A stretch of 60,533 nucleotides of DNA, taken from positions 1 through 60,533 of the forward strand of contig CAYGDI010000005.1 of NCBI GenBank assembly GCA_964348695.1. The letters are read 5' to 3'. Position 1 is the first letter of the stretch. Each line of letters opens with the position of its first letter. The position numbers were made by a program, and so were the translations under genes. Origin of the DNA: JACPYF01 sp964348695. GTDB lineage: Bacteria; Patescibacteriota; Saccharimonadia; Saccharimonadales; Saccharimonadaceae. Below the pieces are notes generated by a model. The model saw only the letters and a list, made by a program, of their open reading frames with translations. It searched no databases and was not told the origin of the DNA. Of the stretch, positions 1-8,013 are shown in pieces.

Positions 1-527
1 AAAACAATGTCTGCCCAGATTTGGCTGTGACAGCCACGAACCTAGTACTAGGTGACGGTAACCCGGACGCAGATATCGTATTCATCGGAGAAGCTCCAGG
101 CAAGAATGAAGATGAGCAAGGTTTGCCTTTTGTTGGAGCTGCTGGGAAGTTTCTCGATGAAATGCTCGCAAGTATTCTTTTGGAGCGCGGTGATGTGTAT
201 ATTACCAATATAGTAAAATACCGACCGCCCAATAATCGAGACCCACTGCCCGAGGAAAAAGAGGCATTCTGGCCATATTTACTGCGCCAACTCGATGTGA
301 TACAACCAAAGATTGTTGTCACATTAGGTAGGCACAGTATGGAATATTTTTTACCAGGCCTAAAAATCAGCCAGATTCATGGTATGCCAAAACGAATAGG
401 TTTTGGCAAGCAAAAAATCGTCATCTTGCCGCTGTATCACCCTGCAGCAGCACTCTACAATGGTGGAATGCGTGACACATTGAAAGAAGACTTCAGTACG
501 ATTCCAAATATTATCAAGCAAATTTAA
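1..527 (+). CDS. Family-4 uracil-DNA glycosylase, 5' end outside window
   Basis: Removes uracil from DNA, the first step of base-excision repair. The frame is open to the left edge (codons run from base 3), so the N-terminus is missing and no start is claimed. Both active-site motifs are visible: GEAPGKNEDEQG followed by PFVG (about bases 88-140) and HPAAALYN (about 436-462). Family-4 enzymes normally hold a [4Fe-4S] cluster through four cysteines; where the usual NIVKCRPP motif sits this protein reads NIVKYRPP, and the next ligand position (EEKEAFWPYL) is Phe. Only one Cys, encoded at bases 12-14, is visible. The family assignment is secure; cluster loss is an inference from the visible part. 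A 44-base gap separates it from the RNase J gene on the same strand. Confidence 0.88.
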   Translation, partial: NNVCPDLAVTATNLVLGDGNPDADIVFIGEAPGKNEDEQGLPFVGAAGKFLDEMLASILLERGDVYITNIVKYRPPNNRDPLPEEKEAFWPYLLRQLDVIQPKIVVTLGRHSMEYFLPGLKISQIHGMPKRIGFGKQKIVILPLYHPAAALYNGGMRDTLKEDFSTIPNIIKQI

Positions 528-571
528 TAATTTAAAAAACAAGAAAATCCTAACGAAAGGAAATACATATT

Positions 572-2686
572 ATGGGCGGAAGAAAATTACAAAACCCCCA
601 AGGTGACGACCTATCAAAACGTAACAATAACAACCAAAAACGACGCGAACAAAACAGTGTCCTAGCTAAAACGCAAACTCGACGTGGTGAAGTGCAACGT
701 GCCTCACGACGATTGAGCGACAATGTGAACAAGCAATCATCTCAGCATATTATCAATGTGCCGGTGAACAAATCACTCTACAACGGATACGAAGGAAGAC
801 AATTTAGTCTTAGTGGTCAGAAACGTCAGCCTCGCGATAACAGCGGCGGCAAAAAACTACGCATCGTACCACTAGGCGGTCTGGGTGAAATGGGTATCGG
901 CAAAAACATGATGGCCATCGAATATGGCAATGAAATTGTCGTTATCGATATGGGCTTTTTGTTCCCGGGTGCTGACTATCCTGGTATCAACTATATTGTG
1001 CCGGATATTACATATCTTGAGGAAAACAAGCACAAGATCAAGGCGCATATTTTTACGCACGGTCACCTAGATCACATTGGTGCAACCCGTCATTTGATTC
1101 ACCGCATACCGGCACCAGTGTATGGTACAAAGTTCACAATCGGTATGATTGTAAAGAATATGGACGAAGCAACTAGTGGGTTTCAGCCTGAATACCATGA
1201 ACTCAATCCAGAAGCTCACGATCGCGTACAACTGAGTGATAACTTTAGCGTAGAGCTAGTTCGGGTCAACCACTCAATACCTGACTCTGCTGCAGTCGTG
1301 ATCCGCACGCCACTAGGTGTCGTTATTGACACAGGTGACTGGCGTTTTGAGGACGAACCAGTTGACGGTAAAAAGTTTGATCTAGAACGTCTAACTGAAA
1401 TCGCTACAAAAGAAGGTATTTTGATGCTGCTTAACGAGTCTACCAACTGTGAATCAGAAGGTACGCATACTCATAGCGAACAAGACATACAACAATCATT
1501 TGGTCAGGTGATGGACAAATACCAGAACAATCGCTTGATTATTAGTTGTTTCTCATCTCAAATTCACCGTATACAATTATTACTCGATGAAGCCAAAAAG
1601 CACGATCGCAAGGTCGCATTTGCCGGCTACAGCATGATCCAAAACCTAGAGCTTTCTATAAAGACCGGTACTATCCGTATACCAAAAGACGTAGTGGTCA
1701 AAATGGAAGACCTCGTACGCATGCCTGATGGCAAAGTGACCATTATATGTACTGGTTCTCAGGGTGAATTTAACGCTGTACTGAACCGTATGGCCAGTGG
1801 TTCGCACAAACACATCAAGATCAAAAACAGCGACGTGATCGTATTTAGCTCAAACCCAATTCCGGGCAACGAAAAATACGTTGTCCGTACAGTCGACGGT
1901 TTGATGCGTGAAGGTAGTGATGTTATCCAAAACAGCAAATCTCACCTAACTGGTGTTGGCCCACTACACCTTAGTGGTCACGGCTACTACGATGATCACG
2001 TAAAATTGATCAATGCTTTGAACCCAACATATTACATGCCAATTCACGGCGAGTTCCATATGTTGGTACACAACGCCGAGCTAGCTGAACAAGAATGTGG
2101 CATCCCACGTGCAAATATATTCGTATCTGACAGTGGTGATATCATCGAAATTGATAGTGACAAAAAGGCCAAAAAAGCCGGACGTATCCAAGTCGGTGGA
2201 GTCATGTACGACGACAGCGGAGCAGAAGTCTCCGAAGTTGTGTTGAAGGATCGTATCCACATGGCAAACGAAGGTATGTTCGTAGTAGTACTAACTATCT
2301 CTCGTCGTGGCGGTCGCTTGCTAACCAGCCCTGACATCATTTCACGCGGTTTTATATACCTACGTGATAGCGAAGAATTGATGGGCAAGATTCGCCAATA
2401 CATCAAACAAAAGGTTTCTCGTAGCTTCAACGGCCGCAAAGTTGATCTTGATATTTTCAAAAAAGAGCTTCGCGATGAAGTCACACATATTCTATATGAC
2501 GAGACACGACGTACTCCTATTGTGATTCCTGTTATCAACGAAGTGGGTGATAATCAACCTCAACAAAACTCCAAGCAACAAGATCGCCGACAACCTGTGG
2601 CGCCAAAAGTTCCTAACACTCCGCCACCAAGCCCAAACAACCAAAAGCTTAGCGTACACAATCAGCCAGAATCGTACGAACCATAG
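572..2686 (+). CDS. rnj: Ribonuclease J (metallo-beta-lactamase/beta-CASP)
   Basis: RNA maturation and decay nuclease with 5'-3' exo- and endonuclease activity in bacteria that lack or supplement RNase E. The 704-residue product has a basic Q/N/R-rich N-terminal extension of about 95 residues, unusual for the family, then the beta-lactamase core beginning KLRIVPLGGLGEMG. The zinc motif HTHGHLDHIGA lies near residue 161; later family signatures include GTGSQGEF-like CTGSQGEF and PIHGEFHML. The last 45 residues are Pro/Gln-rich. The ATG at 572 follows an AAAGGA-type Shine-Dalgarno at about 555-560. Total length is about 140 residues above the usual 550-560, explained by the two low-complexity ends, which may bind RNA or partners (inference). 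Confidence 0.95.
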   Translation: MGGRKLQNPQGDDLSKRNNNNQKRREQNSVLAKTQTRRGEVQRASRRLSDNVNKQSSQHIINVPVNKSLYNGYEGRQFSLSGQKRQPRDNSGGKKLRIVPLGGLGEMGIGKNMMAIEYGNEIVVIDMGFLFPGADYPGINYIVPDITYLEENKHKIKAHIFTHGHLDHIGATRHLIHRIPAPVYGTKFTIGMIVKNMDEATSGFQPEYHELNPEAHDRVQLSDNFSVELVRVNHSIPDSAAVVIRTPLGVVIDTGDWRFEDEPVDGKKFDLERLTEIATKEGILMLLNESTNCESEGTHTHSEQDIQQSFGQVMDKYQNNRLIISCFSSQIHRIQLLLDEAKKHDRKVAFAGYSMIQNLELSIKTGTIRIPKDVVVKMEDLVRMPDGKVTIICTGSQGEFNAVLNRMASGSHKHIKIKNSDVIVFSSNPIPGNEKYVVRTVDGLMREGSDVIQNSKSHLTGVGPLHLSGHGYYDDHVKLINALNPTYYMPIHGEFHMLVHNAELAEQECGIPRANIFVSDSGDIIEIDSDKKAKKAGRIQVGGVMYDDSGAEVSEVVLKDRIHMANEGMFVVVLTISRRGGRLLTSPDIISRGFIYLRDSEELMGKIRQYIKQKVSRSFNGRKVDLDIFKKELRDEVTHILYDETRRTPIVIPVINEVGDNQPQQNSKQQDRRQPVAPKVPNTPPPSPNNQKLSVHNQPESYEP

Positions 2687-2688
2687 TA

Positions 2689-2717
2689 TTGAATAATATA
2701 TAATTTTATACTATAAT
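2689..2717 (+). promoter_or_regulatory. Promoter of orphan gene at 2767
   Basis: TTGAAT (2689-2694), 17-base spacer, TATAAT (2712-2717). This gives a leader of about 43 bases before the ATG at 2767, with GAGGAG at 2754-2759. Confidence 0.7.
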
Positions 2718-2766
2718 ATATGCACTGACCTCAATAATGAGGCTGTGTACTTTGAGGAGTGTGAAC

Positions 2767-3165
2767 ATGCTGTTCGACACATCAAACGAGTGGTTGGAGT
2801 CTTTAGACCCAAGTGTTCGCAGTAAGCTTGTAGATCTCAAGGAGGCTCGGTCTGAGTATTTGCAAGCAGCAAGCAATGTCGCGGCGATGCAGGCAGAACA
2901 ACTCAGAGGTTCATCCCTTTTCAATCAGGAAAGCTACGACGAGTATGTCAGGGAGCACCTCGAGCCTCGTCGGCGACGAGTCATGGGGCTTGTCAGCGAA
3001 ATGCTGAAAGAGGCGGTTGACCTGGAGAAGCTTGTCTCGATGCTTCCAATGATTCTGACGGGCATTATGAGTCAGGTTGATCTTGAGCTTTTGCTCAACA
3101 TTACGGGAATCGACGTCGACCAGATGATGGATTTGAAAACAAGCATCCAGGACTTCATCAAATAA
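2767..3165 (+). CDS. Orphan hypothetical protein, codon-atypical
   Basis: 132 residues, no signal peptide or membrane segment, predicted helical and acidic (starts MLFDTSNEWLESLDPS, ends TSIQDFIK). I do not recognise a family. The start was moved to ATG 2767 because GAGGAG (2754-2759) sits 7 bases upstream; earlier in-frame starts (2737, 2761) lack this. The gene has its own consensus promoter and a very strong terminator, so it is a single-gene unit between rnj and ftsK. Its leucine codons are CTG/CTC/CTT/TTG/TTA with no CTA, whereas CTA is frequent in neighbouring genes, and its G+C looks higher. This, plus the classic SD where ftsK next door looks leaderless, suggests acquisition by transfer. 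Function unknown. Confidence 0.75.
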   Translation: MLFDTSNEWLESLDPSVRSKLVDLKEARSEYLQAASNVAAMQAEQLRGSSLFNQESYDEYVREHLEPRRRRVMGLVSEMLKEAVDLEKLVSMLPMILTGIMSQVDLELLLNITGIDVDQMMDLKTSIQDFIK

Positions 3166-3171
3166 AACCCA

Positions 3172-3206
3172 CCCGGGGAGAGCGATACTGCTCTCCCCGG
3201 GTTTTT
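3172..3206 (+). terminator. Strong intrinsic terminator
   Basis: A 12-bp GC-rich stem (CCCGGGGAGAGC at 3172-3183 with GCTCTCCCCGGG at 3190-3201), a 6-base loop and five T. It ends the orphan gene and insulates ftsK. Confidence 0.95.
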
Positions 3207-3256
3207 CACTTGCTTTTTGTAGTGTTTTTTGCTACAATATAGTTATAAGTTACTAG

Positions 3257-3262
3257 TATAAT
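3257..3262 (+). promoter_or_regulatory. -10 element of ftsK, near-leaderless start
   Basis: TATAAT at 3257-3262 ends 11 bases before the ATG at 3274, predicting transcription start about 5 bases upstream of the start codon, with no Shine-Dalgarno. Confidence 0.65.
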
Positions 3263-3273
3263 AATAAGAAGCT

Positions 3274-5466
3274 ATGGCAAAGAAAAAAAGAAAAAGCATT
3301 AAAAAAACAAAAAAAGGTGCACCGAAGCATATTTTACCAACAGGCTTTTGGGCGCAACTGATAGGGGTGGCGTTGATAATCGCAGCCCTGTTACTTGTTG
3401 TTGCGATGTTTCAGGCTGGTGGGCCACTGCTCGCCTGGGTTTTTACTGCATCTATGACAATTATTGGTTGGACGACCTATATTTTACCAATACTTTTAGT
3501 GTTGATCGCTATTGAGATTTTTCGCGCAGAAGAAAACAAGCTACCTGTTGTGGTAAGCATCGCGACTTTATTACTAGTGCTATGGTTGGCTGGACTGTTA
3601 CAACTTTTTTCAAAAGATCCAAAAGATATTGATAGCGCAGTAGCAGGTGCAGGTGGTGGATACTTTGGCTGGTTACTAGATCAAGCCATCTTATCACTAT
3701 TGTCTGTGCCGATTGCAGGATTTGTGTTGGCGGTACTAGCGTTGATAACAATTTTATTTGTTCTCAGGATTACCCCAAAGAGTCTGTTCGAATTTGTAAA
3801 ACAATTTTTTGAGAGAGAGGGTGAAGAGGAAAGTAGAAAACTATCGGGGCTCATGAGAAAAACCCAAGACAAGGATCTAAAAGAGGTCGCACCGAAATCA
3901 GCTGGTCAGATCAAGCTCAACGAAGGTGTACCAACGCTCCAGTTTGACGATGACAAAAAATCAGGCAAACTCTCTAGTCTAAAAAGCAGTGTAGCCCGTG
4001 ACAAAGCGGCTGAAGAACAAAGTGCACTAACGACATTTACCGACCCAAACTGGCAAGCACCGAGTCTAGATCTACTAGAGAAAAAACAAAGCCCAGCTGA
4101 TGCAGGTGATGTACAGCACAATTCACAAATTATTCACGATACATTGGCCGAGTTTAATATTGATGTTGAAATGGAAAACGCCAATATTGGTCCGAAGGTG
4201 ACGCAGTATACCCTGAAACCACCTAGTGGCGTGAAACTCACTCGTATTACCCAACTAGAGACCAATATAGCCCTTAATTTAGCGGCTCAGAGTTTGCGTA
4301 TAGAAGCACCTATCCCAGGTCAAAAAGCAGTTGGTATAGAGGTGCCAAACCGCAAGGCTGCAGATGTGCGCCTACATGGCATCATGAATGCTGATCAGTG
4401 GCGTGCGATGCGCGAACCTTTGGGATTTGCTATCGGAAAAGATATCGCAGGGGACGCCGTCGTCGGTGAGCTCAACAAAATGCCGCATCTTTTGATAGCT
4501 GGTCAAACTGGCTCTGGTAAATCTGTGATGATTAATACACTACTAACTAGTCTCTTGTACCGTAATAGTCCGAGCGATATGAAACTGATTTTGGTTGATC
4601 CAAAACAAGTTGAAATGGCTCCATATTCGGATATACCACATCTACTTGCGCCTATTATTACAAAACCCGAAGAATGTATATCAGCTCTCAAATGGGCAGT
4701 CAATGAAATGGAACGACGCTATAGTCTGCTAGCCGAAGAGAAACTACGTGATATCAAGAGCTACAACCAAAAGAAAAAAGACGAAGGAATGCCGTATATT
4801 GTTATCGTTATTGATGAGCTGGCAGACCTCATGATGATCGCCGCACGGGATGTTGAGGCACTTGTCGTACGGTTAGCGCAAAAAGCTCGTGCAGTCGGTA
4901 TACACCTGGTACTAGCGACTCAGCGCCCAAGTGTTGACGTCATCACTGGTCTCATCAAAGCCAACGTGCCTGCTCGTATTGCCTTCACAGTTGCTTCACA
5001 AGTAGACTCACGCACAATATTAGATCAAATTGGTGCTGAAAAATTGCTTGGACAGGGTGATATGTTGCTACTGACTCCAGAAATGAGCAAGCCAAAGCGT
5101 ATTCAGGGTGCATGGGTGATGGAAGATGAGGTTCAAAAAGTTACCGATCACATGCGCATGCAGCGTGCACCAGAATATGATGAAGAGATCACCAAGCAAC
5201 AGGTCAATTTGAGCGGCAAGGGTGGTGTCGTCATGGATATGGATGGCGCAGGCGATGATGATTTGTATCGTGATGCATTGCAAGTTGTTGTTGATAGCGG
5301 CAAGGCGTCTGCTAGTCTCCTGCAACGGCGTTTGCGTGTTGGCTATGCCCGTGCAGCAAGACTCATAGAGGCTATGGAAGAACAGGGCGTTATAGGGCCT
5401 GCAGACGGTGCTAGGCCACGTGAGGTTCTGATATCTAGTCTCGATGATTTGACTAGCGAAGAGTAA
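3274..5466 (+). CDS. ftsK: DNA translocase FtsK/SpoIIIE
   Basis: ATP-driven dsDNA pump at the division septum that clears and aligns chromosome termini. The 730-residue protein has four hydrophobic N-terminal segments (about residues 23-48, 51-83, 89-111, 129-166), a short linker, and the motor. Walker A GQTGSGKS is at 410-417, Walker B VIVIDELADLMM near 510, and the C-terminal winged-helix gamma domain (ASLLQRRLRVGYARAARLI) ends the protein. The linker of about 100 residues is short compared with E. coli FtsK and closer to SpoIIIE. It is the sole gene behind its promoter before a small orphan. In other bacteria the gamma domain activates Xer recombination at dif; a Xer recombinase lies at 31 kb. 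Confidence 0.96.
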   Translation: MAKKKRKSIKKTKKGAPKHILPTGFWAQLIGVALIIAALLLVVAMFQAGGPLLAWVFTASMTIIGWTTYILPILLVLIAIEIFRAEENKLPVVVSIATLLLVLWLAGLLQLFSKDPKDIDSAVAGAGGGYFGWLLDQAILSLLSVPIAGFVLAVLALITILFVLRITPKSLFEFVKQFFEREGEEESRKLSGLMRKTQDKDLKEVAPKSAGQIKLNEGVPTLQFDDDKKSGKLSSLKSSVARDKAAEEQSALTTFTDPNWQAPSLDLLEKKQSPADAGDVQHNSQIIHDTLAEFNIDVEMENANIGPKVTQYTLKPPSGVKLTRITQLETNIALNLAAQSLRIEAPIPGQKAVGIEVPNRKAADVRLHGIMNADQWRAMREPLGFAIGKDIAGDAVVGELNKMPHLLIAGQTGSGKSVMINTLLTSLLYRNSPSDMKLILVDPKQVEMAPYSDIPHLLAPIITKPEECISALKWAVNEMERRYSLLAEEKLRDIKSYNQKKKDEGMPYIVIVIDELADLMMIAARDVEALVVRLAQKARAVGIHLVLATQRPSVDVITGLIKANVPARIAFTVASQVDSRTILDQIGAEKLLGQGDMLLLTPEMSKPKRIQGAWVMEDEVQKVTDHMRMQRAPEYDEEITKQQVNLSGKGGVVMDMDGAGDDDLYRDALQVVVDSGKASASLLQRRLRVGYARAARLIEAMEEQGVIGPADGARPREVLISSLDDLTSEE

Positions 5467-5468
5467 TA

Positions 5469-5497
5469 TTGACAATATCTATTTATTATGCTAATGT
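5469..5497 (+). promoter_or_regulatory. Promoter of small gene at 5529
   Basis: TTGACA (5469-5474), 17 bases, TAATGT (5492-5497) with an extended TG two bases upstream. It begins just after the ftsK stop codon. Confidence 0.55.
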
Positions 5498-5528
5498 TTA
5501 TGTAGATATATTTCAAACAAAAAACACC

Positions 5529-5759
5529 ATGAACGTACTAGAAAAACTACACAATTCAACCAATACTCATGCAACTAAACAGGCAAAATTTGAGCTTGCT
5601 CACAAAGAAAAGTTAGCACAAGACACATATGCTGAGCGTATCAAAATGCTGCAACAATTTACTTTGCGCTATGTTCAAAGTGATACTACTCAGAACAAGG
5701 CAGTGCAGTATATTAATAACGATGAATTTCAGATTCCGACACTAGAAATTCAGCAGTAG
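5529..5759 (+). CDS. Small hypothetical protein
   Basis: 76 residues, charged and probably helical (MNVLEKLHNSTNTHATKQAK at the start), with no membrane segment and no recognised domain. The ATG at 5529 was preferred over an upstream alternative start at 5469 because the latter would overlap a good promoter. It ends one base before the stop of the convergent membrane-protein gene (5761-6822, minus). Function unknown; a real but lineage-restricted gene is likely. Confidence 0.55.
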   Translation: MNVLEKLHNSTNTHATKQAKFELAHKEKLAQDTYAERIKMLQQFTLRYVQSDTTQNKAVQYINNDEFQIPTLEIQQ

Positions 5760-5760
5760 T

Positions 5761-6822
5761 TTACTCAGATTTTTCGTAGATTATTTCGCCTGATTCGTCT
5801 TTTGCGCTCAGTGTGTATGATGTACAGCTTGTTGCATCACATCCAGCTGGAGTATAGGTTATCTGCGCCAATATGTCTTGAGATGATAGTAGGTACTGTG
5901 CCTCAAGTGAGCCATCATCCCATGCCGATTGTGTTGGATATTTCCCGTTGTTGTCGGCTGCGAAATATTCTAGATCAGATTTCACATTCTCTAGCTCTGT
6001 TTTCATGTCAGATGAAGACGAATAGCTAAATGATGTGCCGTCGTCGGAACCACTACCCATATCAAACGAAGAGTAATCTTGTTGTTCTTTTTCATTTTGT
6101 TTTTTGGCGTCAGCGACGTCTTTGTTGATGTGTACAATACTAAAGATACTAAAGATTAGCGCTAGTACTGCCAGACCAGCCACTACACCCCAGATAGCTT
6201 TGCGATATTTGTGAATGTATTCTAACACGACGGTCGCAAGTAGCAAGATTGCTAACACAGTGTTGATAGCACCTGATACCAAAGCCGACTGTAGTTGGCC
6301 ATTAGTGTCCAGTTTTGAGTCTGTAGAGTAGCTGCTGTAGCCTAGTTCTGACAGTTTGAGATTGGTTGATAGAATTTCGTATGTCATACCGACCAATGTA
6401 CTAATAACTGTTACTATCAAAGTGACAATAGCGATATTGTAGAGTATTCTTCGCCATTTTTGGTTAAACCGCCAGGCTTCCTTGTCTTCTGCACCGCGAA
6501 CTATCTTGACTAATACTAGTAGCACAGGGATACCAATGATGAGGAAAGCTATTGATCCAACAACGAGGTAGCTCTCGTAACTAGAAAAATCAAAATATCC
6601 ACCAAACTCATCTTTTTGTGGCTTGACCAACCATTTTTCGATGACGTAGGTCACTATGCTGGCGATGGAATAAAATACCGACAACAACACGATAATCATT
6701 GCAGCGAGTGTTGCTAGGTATGGCGTGCCAGTTTTTTCTATAGTTGTTTCCGTATCAATAGTAATTGCCGGGTCGAGCGGCTGCGATGTTTGGTTTGATT
6801 GAGGAGCTTTATCTCTTTCCAT
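5761..6822 (-). CDS. Membrane protein with pilin-like C-terminal domain
   Basis: 353 residues. After a Thr/Glu-rich N-terminus there are five hydrophobic segments (first YLATLAAMIIVLLSVF, last AIWGVVAGLAVLALIF), resembling the DUF5671-type membrane domain (tentative). The soluble tail contains LEYFAADNNGKYPTQSAW, then ITYTPAGCDATSCTSYTL; this is the pattern found in soluble domains of type II/IV pseudopilins (a helix, then a DNGxYP turn, then a disulfide loop). No prepilin leader is present, so it is not itself a pilin. It stands alone on the minus strand. A role at the envelope, possibly touching the pilus, is only inference. Confidence 0.7.
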   Translation of the reverse strand: MERDKAPQSNQTSQPLDPAITIDTETTIEKTGTPYLATLAAMIIVLLSVFYSIASIVTYVIEKWLVKPQKDEFGGYFDFSSYESYLVVGSIAFLIIGIPVLLVLVKIVRGAEDKEAWRFNQKWRRILYNIAIVTLIVTVISTLVGMTYEILSTNLKLSELGYSSYSTDSKLDTNGQLQSALVSGAINTVLAILLLATVVLEYIHKYRKAIWGVVAGLAVLALIFSIFSIVHINKDVADAKKQNEKEQQDYSSFDMGSGSDDGTSFSYSSSSDMKTELENVKSDLEYFAADNNGKYPTQSAWDDGSLEAQYLLSSQDILAQITYTPAGCDATSCTSYTLSAKDESGEIIYEKSE

Positions 6823-6890
6823 GATGAGTATCCATTCTATTTACTGTTTATGGTTTTTCTTGAGATTATAGTAGCACATTTTGTTCGCAC

Positions 6891-6919
6891 TTGATATTAC
6901 TAGGGTACTAGGCTATAAT
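6891..6919 (+). promoter_or_regulatory. Promoter of rpsF-ssb-rpsR-efp
   Basis: TTGATA (6891-6896), 17 bases, TATAAT (6914-6919). Predicted start near 6926 gives a leader of about 66 bases. Confidence 0.75.
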
Positions 6920-6940
6920 TACCTCTGTAATAAAACTTCA

Positions 6941-6962
6941 GCTCGTCCTACATCAAACGAGC
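6941..6962 (+). promoter_or_regulatory. Hairpin in rpsF leader
   Basis: GCTCGT (6941-6946) pairs with ACGAGC (6957-6962) around a 10-base loop, 29 bases ahead of rpsF. S6:S18 autoregulates through leader RNA in many bacteria; whether this hairpin is that element is inference. Confidence 0.4.
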
Positions 6963-6991
6963 ATCCATAGAAAGGATTCCAAGGGAGTATC

Positions 6992-7351
6992 ATGAAAGAA
7001 TACGAACTAACAGTTTTGATCCATCCAGACTTAGAGATGGATATAGAAAAACCGCTAAAGAAAATTCGCGGCATTATCACTGATAATGGTGGTGAAATCA
7101 CAAAAGAAACAAGCTGGGGCAAGAAAAAACTTGCCTATACTATCAAAAAAGAAAACTTTGCAGTTTATGTATTGTTTGAGGTTCGTTTGCCAGGTGCAAG
7201 TTTGTCGAAAATATCAAATACATTCAATATCACAGAGGAGTTGCTACGGTATCTCATTGTAGGTACAGATGAAAAGATCAAGGCCAAACTAGCTCAAGCA
7301 CGTGAACGAGCAGCGAAAAGCGAGTCAAAGGAGGAAGAGAACGATGGCTAA
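6992..7351 (+). CDS. rpsF: 30S ribosomal protein S6
   Basis: Binds the central domain of 16S rRNA together with S18. 119 residues beginning MKEYELTVLIHPDLE, with the ferredoxin-like pattern and the central WGKKKLAYTIKKE typical of the family; the tail is Lys/Glu-rich. AAGGGAG lies about 6 bases before the ATG. The last 8 bases overlap ssb, which fits translational coupling. It is first in a run rpsF-ssb-rpsR-efp. Confidence 0.97.
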   Translation: MKEYELTVLIHPDLEMDIEKPLKKIRGIITDNGGEITKETSWGKKKLAYTIKKENFAVYVLFEVRLPGASLSKISNTFNITEELLRYLIVGTDEKIKAKLAQARERAAKSESKEEENDG

Positions 7352-7793
7352 ATCAATCAACCAAGTAATCATCATGGGACGCCTAACTCGCGACCCTGAA
7401 ATGCGAACTACACCAAACGGTAAAAGCGTTACTAGCTTTAGCCTTGCTGTTGATCGCCAAGGTAGCGATGACACAGCTGACTTTTTCGACATCACTGCAT
7501 GGGAAAAACTAGGCGAACTAGTCAACCAATATCTTTCAAAAGGTCGCCGATGCCTAGTGCAAGGCCGATTACGTCAGGAAAGCTGGGATGACAAAGAAAC
7601 TGGCAAGAAACGTTCACGCGTAGCGGTTGTAGCTAGCGATATCACATTCCTAGATGGACCAAATGGAGAAGATAATAGTGGTGGAGGTAGTAGCTCAGAC
7701 TCAACCCCAAAAGCTAGCTCAAAGAAAAGTGATGATGTTGTGATAGAAGACATCGACGACAAACCTATTGATCTATCAGAAATACCGTTTTAA
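7344..7793 (+). CDS. ssb: Single-stranded DNA-binding protein
   Basis: Coats single-stranded DNA in replication, repair and recombination and recruits partners through its tail. The 149-residue product starts MAKSINQVIIMGRLTRDPEMR, has the OB-fold (about residues 5-105), a Ser/Gly/Lys linker and the acidic tail ending in PIDLSEIPF. ATG 7344 was chosen because GGAGGAAGAG lies just upstream and the protein then begins as the family does; upstream in-frame codons fall inside rpsF. It overlaps rpsF by 8 bases and is followed by rpsR after 11 bases. Confidence 0.97.
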   Translation: MAKSINQVIIMGRLTRDPEMRTTPNGKSVTSFSLAVDRQGSDDTADFFDITAWEKLGELVNQYLSKGRRCLVQGRLRQESWDDKETGKKRSRVAVVASDITFLDGPNGEDNSGGGSSSDSTPKASSKKSDDVVIEDIDDKPIDLSEIPF

Positions 7794-7804
7794 GGAGAAT
7801 ATTT

Positions 7805-8008
7805 ATGGCTTATAAAAAATCACGATCAAATACACCAAGCTATTTTGACTACAAAGACGTCAAAACATTGCAGCGTTTTATCAATGTTTATGGTCAAATA
7901 GAGCCTATCAGCAAGACAGGTCTCAGCGCTAAGCAGCAGCGACAACTAGCTACTGCTATCAAGCGTGCGCGTCACCTAGGTCTTCTTCCATTTACTGTGA
8001 GCGCATAG
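7805..8008 (+). CDS. rpsR: 30S ribosomal protein S18
   Basis: 67 residues with the family core YFDYKDVKTLQRFINVYGQI and RQLATAIKRARHLGLLPF. It partners S6 on the 30S platform. AAGGAG is 8 bases upstream of the ATG. The gene that usually follows in this cluster, rplI (L9), is absent; efp starts 5 bases after the stop. Confidence 0.97.
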   Translation: MAYKKSRSNTPSYFDYKDVKTLQRFINVYGQIEPISKTGLSAKQQRQLATAIKRARHLGLLPFTVSA

Positions 8009-8013
8009 TCAAG

